Positions 63,732 through 64,000 of a stretch of 64,000 nt of DNA are shown in pieces (positions within the stretch are counted from its first letter, which is position 1; every line of letters begins with the position of its first letter). Position numbers and translations under genes: made by a program. The DNA is from Diprion similis. Lineage: Eukaryota; Arthropoda; Insecta; Hymenoptera; Diprionidae. The DNA lies in assembly GCF_021155765.1 (NCBI RefSeq), contig NC_060110.1:11035501-11099500 (forward strand), in the 5' to 3' direction. Below the pieces are notes generated by a model. That model had not been told where the DNA came from. It made no database searches and was given only the letters and a program-made list of their open reading frames with translations.

Positions 63732-64000
63732 GTAAGATTTCGAGATTAAACTTTCTAATCTAATTTCCGATACCTTCCATGCTGGGAATGAAGATTAAGA
63801 ATGCTATGCACGAAAAGGAAATATTCAATTATTGATATTTACAATTTCCAATTTTTGTTATATTGTGGATTAAGAATCCAACGTGAGAAATCTACAAGAA
63901 TCAAGCAATAGTTCATTCTTCAAACTTTTTCATGAACATTTCTTTCGTTGATACAACAAATGGAGTGGAATTCGTGAAGCCATCCACTGCTTGGAGAAGC

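Overview
The window is animal nuclear DNA, most likely from an insect. Genes are split by short introns with GT..AG borders and separated by AT-rich spacers, and all recognisable proteins have arthropod-style homologues. A hymenopteran is my best guess. It rests only on the gene set (a Ro60 gene, which from memory Drosophila lacks) and the general look of the sequence, so treat it as inference.

Five genes can be assembled exon by exon, all in the first 30 kb. (1) 2777-7002, plus strand: an nrf-6-like multi-pass acyltransferase-3 protein, complete at the 3' end, with the first coding exon(s) not found. (2) 9375-11631, plus: Ro60, the RNA-binding TROVE/vWFA protein, 550 residues, with a degraded metal-binding motif in its vWFA domain. 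(3) 16338-19370, plus: the Rab-like GTPase RABL6, 703 residues. (4) 22755-25337, plus: a PLP-dependent kynurenine aminotransferase / cysteine-S-conjugate beta-lyase, 452 residues, with a probable mitochondrial presequence and a second in-frame start. (5) 29678-25593, minus: a CIMIP2 (FAM166) ciliary microtubule inner protein, 310 residues in seven small exons. Genes 4 and 5 are convergent, with stop codons about 255 bp apart. The genes have no evident shared pathway; this is ordinary eukaryotic gene order.

From about 29.7 kb to the end (34 kb) I find no conserved coding sequence. It reads as a long intron or intergenic region. Two short ATG-led ORFs, each running in frame into a GT donor (32985-33062 and 63678-63731), could be alternative first exons of a plus-strand gene whose body lies beyond the right edge. 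The spacers also hold a pogo/Tigger-like MITE (21349-21597), a long imperfect foldback near 33.15-33.41 kb, a second weaker foldback near 34.7-34.95 kb, a cluster of inverted and direct repeats at 14.5-14.9 kb, and several microsatellites. I saw no prokaryotic-type system, CRISPR array, rRNA or convincing tRNA.

All exon borders were placed by reading splice consensus, frame continuity and family conservation by eye; no alignment or transcript data were available.
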